Positions 30,880 through 34,042 of a stretch of DNA of 34,042 bases are shown here, in pieces. Made by a program: the position numbers and the translations under genes. Location: assembly GCA_900546325.1 (NCBI GenBank), contig URCR01000031.1, forward strand, positions 1-34,042. Reading direction: 5' to 3'. The first letter of the stretch is position 1, and every line of letters starts with the position of its first letter. The DNA is from an uncultured Lachnospiraceae bacterium. Lineage in GTDB: Bacteria; Bacillota; Clostridia; Lachnospirales; Lachnospiraceae. The notes beneath the pieces were generated by a model. That model searched no databases and was not told the DNA's origin. It saw nothing but the letters and a program-made list of their open reading frames with translations.

Positions 30880-32097
30880 CAGACGTATGACCGACTGTCT
30901 ATATTCGTTGTGAAAAGGCTTCTGAAATTTGTCGGTGATAACGGACTCGTACAGGTCGGCGCTGTGAATATCCTCCTGAAGCATATCGGCAGCTGCTTGG
31001 GAAGAAAGTGAGGCAGAGGCGAGCTTTGTGATCAGGGGAATACTGCTTTTTTGTTTTAACAATGAAAAGAGCGGGGCGGCAGATTTCTGGAATCCAAGTA
31101 TACGCGCATAAAGAGGGGGAATACTCTTATCAAAATCCCGGATTTCCAGGCAGATATGCAGAAGTGCCCGGCTGATGCGCGTGTAGGTGAGTTCCCGCGT
31201 CTTTAAAAGTTCGCAGAACTGGTCCCAGTTCTGAAACCGGTCTCTGTTTCGCAGGATCCGGTTAGCAAGTGGCGGAGAGACATCCTGCCACTGAAGAAGC
31301 GAGTCGGCTGTCTCATGCAGCAGGCGGTATTTCAACAAAAGTGAAAAATCATTGGAGAATACTGGGAAACGGATACGATATGCCTCTTTGCAAAGAAGCC
31401 GGACCTCCTCCGGGACATGTCCGGCAAGGAGAGAAAGTGCTTCGTCGCCTTCGGCGAGAAACAGCCTGCGGATCGCGGAGGCGGAACTGAGGTTCTCACG
31501 GGGAACGGTGTCATGGTAGTGTGCCCCCTGTCTTTGAATTGTAAGTGGGTGAATGGAGCTTTTTCGCCCCTGCAGTGCTTTGAGGTATTCGATTCCTAAA
31601 ATATTGTTCGGCTCATCTAAAATGCCGCAGAGTTCCTGGTCGGAGAGTATCTGCGCGGCGGCCTTCTTTCGTGCGCAAGGATAGGAGAGCCCGGCCTTTA
31701 AAAATGTCTGGAGGGATTCTTTGAAAGCTGCAGGTTCCTCCAGCAGAAATTCGGCGAGGGAAAGAAGATTTCCGATCTCGCCGCATTCACTTCCAAAGCA
31801 AAGAGAATCGATACAGCCAAGCTGGTCAAGAAGAGATACGGCGCCAAAGGCGAAAAGTTCTGCACTTCCTGTGGCATAGCGGACAGGAAGTTCCAAAACG
31901 AGAGACGCACCACATTGAAGAGCCATCTGCGTGCGAACATCTTTTGGAAGAATTGCAGGAGCTCCGCGCTGTACAAAGTATCCGCTCATGACAACGATCA
32001 GATGATCTGCATCTGTCAGCTCCTTTGCTTTTTGGATATGATAGAGATGTCCATTGTGAAATGGATTGTATTCTGTGATAAGACCTGCGATTTTCAT
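30877..32097 (-). CDS. tmcAL: tRNA(Met) cytidine acetate ligase (TmcAL/YlbM)
   Basis: Activates acetate with ATP to acetyl-AMP and acetylates cytidine 34 of elongator tRNA-Met, which keeps AUA/AUG decoding accurate. The 406-residue protein has the HIGH-type nucleotidyltransferase domain with EYNPFHNGHLYHIQ near residue 9, VVMSGYFVQRGAPA, and ELPVRYATGSAELFAFGAV, followed by SECGEIG and a helical RNA-binding second half. The motif CARKKAAAQ (KxxAxL type) and LSSASAIRRLF are family landmarks. It is a single-gene unit with its own promoter, diverging from mgtE through overlapping -35 boxes. Acetate supply in this fermenting organism (pta nearby) would provide substrate; that link is suggestive only. 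Confidence 0.93.
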   Translation of the reverse strand: MKIAGLITEYNPFHNGHLYHIQKAKELTDADHLIVVMSGYFVQRGAPAILPKDVRTQMALQCGASLVLELPVRYATGSAELFAFGAVSLLDQLGCIDSLCFGSECGEIGNLLSLAEFLLEEPAAFKESLQTFLKAGLSYPCARKKAAAQILSDQELCGILDEPNNILGIEYLKALQGRKSSIHPLTIQRQGAHYHDTVPRENLSSASAIRRLFLAEGDEALSLLAGHVPEEVRLLCKEAYRIRFPVFSNDFSLLLKYRLLHETADSLLQWQDVSPPLANRILRNRDRFQNWDQFCELLKTRELTYTRISRALLHICLEIRDFDKSIPPLYARILGFQKSAAPLFSLLKQKSSIPLITKLASASLSSQAAADMLQEDIHSADLYESVITDKFQKPFHNEYRQSVIRL

Positions 32098-32131
32098 TTT
32101 TCATTCTCCGTTTCTGTCATAGTATCTCAGA

Positions 32132-32160
32132 ATTATACTATAATATTTTTTATTTGACAA
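32132..32160 (-). promoter_or_regulatory. Promoter of tmcAL
   Basis: On the minus strand TTGTCA (32155-32160) and a perfect TATAAT (32132-32137) are 17 bp apart. Five of its six -35 bases are the same base pairs as the -35 of the divergent mgtE promoter. Confidence 0.85.
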
Positions 32161-32182
32161 TCTAAGGAGAAGCCGATACACT
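32154..32182 (+). promoter_or_regulatory. Promoter of mgtE, overlapping the tmcAL promoter
   Basis: A perfect TTGACA (32154-32159) and TACACT (32177-32182) are 17 bp apart. The -10 is part of the inverted repeat ACACT-TAAATT-AGTGT (32178-32193), a possible operator covering the start site. No Mg-sensing M-box leader fits in the roughly 50-nt leader. Confidence 0.75.
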
Positions 32183-32240
32183 TAAATTAGTGTGATCTGT
32201 CAAAGAACAGAACAAGAAAAAGAGAAGAGGGAGGGTGCAT

Positions 32241-33572
32241 ATGCCAGAAGAAAGAATCGAAGAACTACTCGAACAGCGAGATTTTAAGCAGCTAAAGCTG
32301 GAGTTGGAAGATATGTATCCTGTGGATCTTGCAGAGATCATGGAAGAGTTGACCGATAAACAGGTTGTACTGATTTTCAGACTTCTTCCAAAAGAAGAGG
32401 CGGCAGAGACATTCTCATACATGAATGCGGACATGCGGCAGATACTGATCAATGCGCTTACAGATTCGGAATTGCAGGAAGTCATGGAAGAGATGTACAT
32501 CGATGATACGGTTGATGTGCTGGAGGAGATGCCTGCGAACGTGGTGGATCGTCTTCTTCTTGTAACCGATGAAGAGACGAGAAAGCAGATCAATATGCTG
32601 CTTCAATATCCGGAGGACAGTGCCGGAAGTATTATGAATGTGGAGTATATCGCTCTGCGGAAAGAAATGACGGTCGCCGAGGCGATTTTGAAAATCAGAC
32701 AGGTCGGAATCAACAAAGAGACGATTTATACCTGCTATGTAACAGAGAAGCGAAAGCTGATCGGAAGTGTGGATGTCAAGGATCTGCTTACGACCGGTGA
32801 GAATAAGCGGATCGAGGAGATCATGGAGACGAATCCGTTGTTTGTCGGAACGCTAGATGATAAAGAAGATGTCGCAAATACGATCCATAAATACGGGCTG
32901 ATCGCAATTCCGGTACTGGATCAGGAAATGTGTATGGTCGGAATTGTCACTGTCGATGATGCGATGATCGTCCTGCAGGATGAGGCGACGGAGGATATGA
33001 GCGTGATGGCAGGTGTGGCCCCAAATGAAGAATCGTATTTTGGAACTTCTGTCTGGAAACATGCCAGAAACCGTTTTCCGTGGTTGCTGTTCCTGATGCT
33101 GTCGGCAACGATCACCGGTCTGATACTGGGACATTTTGAGGCTGCTCTTGCAGTCATGCCGATTTTAAATACCTTTATTCCAATGTTGACGGGAACCGGG
33201 GGAAACTGCGGATCCCAGAGCTCCACATTGATCATACGCGGGCTGACGGTTGGCGAGATTGAATTTAGAGATATTTTTCGTGTGGTGTTTAAAGAGATAC
33301 GGGTTGCGCTTCTTGTGGGAATCTGCCTGTCTATTGTGAATGGAATCCGTGTGGTTATTATGTACGGGGATCCATTGCTTGCATTTGCAATCGGAGTGAC
33401 AATGATCGCAACGATTCTGCTCTCCAAGACAGTGGGATGTGTTCTTCCGCTGATTGCAAAAAAATGCGGTCTGGATCCGGCGATCATGGCAGCTCCTTTG
33501 ATCACGACACTGGTAGATACCGGAACGATCCTTGTCTACTTTGCGATCGTGACAAGGATTTTCCATATTTGA
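32241..33572 (+). CDS. mgtE: Magnesium transporter MgtE
   Basis: Mg2+ channel of the plasma membrane gated by internal Mg2+. The 443-residue protein has the MgtE N domain (about 1-130) rich in acidic residues (LLEQRDFKQLKLELEDMYPVD), a CBS pair (about 135-255), the linking plug helix, and the membrane domain (about 280-443) with five helices. The selectivity stretch MLTGTGGNCGSQSSTLIIRGL and the final PLITTLVDTGTILVYF are intact. The ATG at 32241 follows GAGGGAGG at 32227-32234; a GTG at 32235 is in frame but too close to that box. It diverges from tmcAL with overlapping promoters and precedes pta. No terminator is clear downstream. Confidence 0.95.
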   Translation: MPEERIEELLEQRDFKQLKLELEDMYPVDLAEIMEELTDKQVVLIFRLLPKEEAAETFSYMNADMRQILINALTDSELQEVMEEMYIDDTVDVLEEMPANVVDRLLLVTDEETRKQINMLLQYPEDSAGSIMNVEYIALRKEMTVAEAILKIRQVGINKETIYTCYVTEKRKLIGSVDVKDLLTTGENKRIEEIMETNPLFVGTLDDKEDVANTIHKYGLIAIPVLDQEMCMVGIVTVDDAMIVLQDEATEDMSVMAGVAPNEESYFGTSVWKHARNRFPWLLFLMLSATITGLILGHFEAALAVMPILNTFIPMLTGTGGNCGSQSSTLIIRGLTVGEIEFRDIFRVVFKEIRVALLVGICLSIVNGIRVVIMYGDPLLAFAIGVTMIATILLSKTVGCVLPLIAKKCGLDPAIMAAPLITTLVDTGTILVYFAIVTRIFHI

Positions 33573-33644
33573 TCCCGGAAAATTTTTAGGTAATCAGCAG
33601 AATTTTATAAAAAAAGAGAATTATTGATATATAATTAACAAAGC

Positions 33645-33673
33645 TTGTATACAAAATGTGTTTGCGCTATAAT
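33645..33673 (+). promoter_or_regulatory. Promoter of pta
   Basis: TTGTAT (33645-33650) and a perfect TATAAT (33668-33673) are 17 bp apart. The transcript would start near 33680, giving a leader of about 29 nt with AAAGGGG before the ATG at 33709. Confidence 0.85.
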
Positions 33674-33708
33674 AAGATATATGAGAAAAATGAAAGGGGT
33701 CATAAATC

Positions 33709-34042
33709 ATGGGATTTATTGATGTAATTAAAGCAAAAGCAAAAGCAGACAAAAAAGTAATCGTACTTCCGGAGACAGAAGACAAGAGAACTTATGAGGC
33801 AGCAGAGGCTGTTTTAAGAGAAGGCACAGCAGATCTGATTCTTGTCGGAAGCAAGGAGGAGATTGAGAAGAACGGTGCTGGATTTGATCTTACGGGAGCA
33901 GTGATCGTAGACCCTGCAACAGACGAAAGAACAGCGGGATATATTGCGAAACTTGTAGAATTAAGACAGAAAAAAGGAATGACAGAAGAGCAGGCAAGAG
34001 AGATTCTTCTGACAAACTATCTGTACTACGGTGTTATGATGG
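33709..34042 (+). CDS. pta: Phosphate acetyltransferase, N-terminal part (3' end outside window)
   Basis: Converts acetyl-CoA and phosphate to acetyl-phosphate and CoA, the first step of acetate formation with ATP yield through acetate kinase. The 111 residues present begin MGFIDVIKAKAKADKKVIVLPETEDKR-type sequence, with the family features VLPETEDKRTYEAA, DLILVGSKEEI, TDERTAGYIAKLVELR and ILLTNYLYYGVMM at the window edge. The ATG follows GAAAGGGG at 33692-33699 and its promoter is well formed. An ackA gene would be expected just downstream but cannot be seen. Confidence 0.95.
   Translation, partial: MGFIDVIKAKAKADKKVIVLPETEDKRTYEAAEAVLREGTADLILVGSKEEIEKNGAGFDLTGAVIVDPATDERTAGYIAKLVELRQKKGMTEEQAREILLTNYLYYGVMM

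Noticed and set aside
1..34042. Defence islands, CRISPR arrays, prophage or transposon remnants
   Set aside because: No spaced direct repeats, transposase or integrase motifs, or terminal inverted repeats were seen; genes are mostly housekeeping with uniform composition.

Overview
The window reads as a chromosomal segment of a low-to-mid GC, Gram-positive anaerobe of the class Clostridia, most likely family Lachnospiraceae (Clostridium cluster XIVa; Dorea/Mediterraneibacter/Ruminococcus gnavus-like). This is inferred from protein sequences and style: strong AGGAGG ribosome binding sites, sigma-A promoters with 17-bp spacers, TTG/ATG starts, a giant 2-hydroxyacyl-CoA dehydratase activase-type protein, PepV, DegV, TmcAL and a phosphotransacetylase. 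No database search was possible. There are no insertion sequences, prophage genes, CRISPR arrays or rRNAs. It is mostly core genome with a few accessory modules.

Layout. 1-2692: lower glycolysis genes gap (5' part missing), pgk and tpiA, with a hairpin in the gap-pgk spacer and a complex folded RNA leader before tpiA. 2693-5855: a divergent pair of units, an HSL-type esterase on the minus strand and a condensation/acyltransferase-fold protein plus a zinc-ribbon membrane protein on the plus strand, sharing one 82-bp promoter region. 6026-7564: gpmI. 7704-12837: a LuxR-type response regulator and histidine kinase diverging from an ABC-2 exporter (ATPase and two permeases). This resembles the linearmycin-resistance LnrJK-LnrLMN system of Bacillus and has matching operator-like sites at both promoters. 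12834-17087: a 1417-aa iron-sulfur ATPase/reductase-like fusion protein. 17292-20984: a rhomboid-like protein lacking the catalytic pair, pyk and lysA. 21061-21142: tRNA-Leu(CAA) with its own promoter, leader hairpin and terminator. 21432-22320: a small membrane protein and a GNAT acetyltransferase. 22387-23205: a PdaA-like deacetylase (minus). 23428-25817: pepV, an ECF transporter S-component and a DUF1893 gene, tightly packed. 25888-30776: polA, coaE, a YycJ/WalJ-like MBL hydrolase and degV. 30877-33572: tmcAL (minus) and mgtE (plus), whose divergent promoters overlap at their -35 boxes. 33709-end: pta, cut by the window edge.

Together the gap-pgk-tpiA, gpmI, pyk and pta genes cover glyceraldehyde-3-phosphate to pyruvate and acetyl-CoA to acetyl-phosphate, except enolase, which is not in the window. 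The most unusual items are the tpiA leader RNA, the esterase/acyltransferase/zinc-ribbon membrane module, the solitary activase fusion, the pseudo-rhomboid, the ECF-S/DUF1893 pair and the mutually exclusive tmcAL/mgtE promoters. No gene-free stretch exceeds about 300 bases; the longest, 21143-21431, holds a terminator, two inverted repeats and a promoter.
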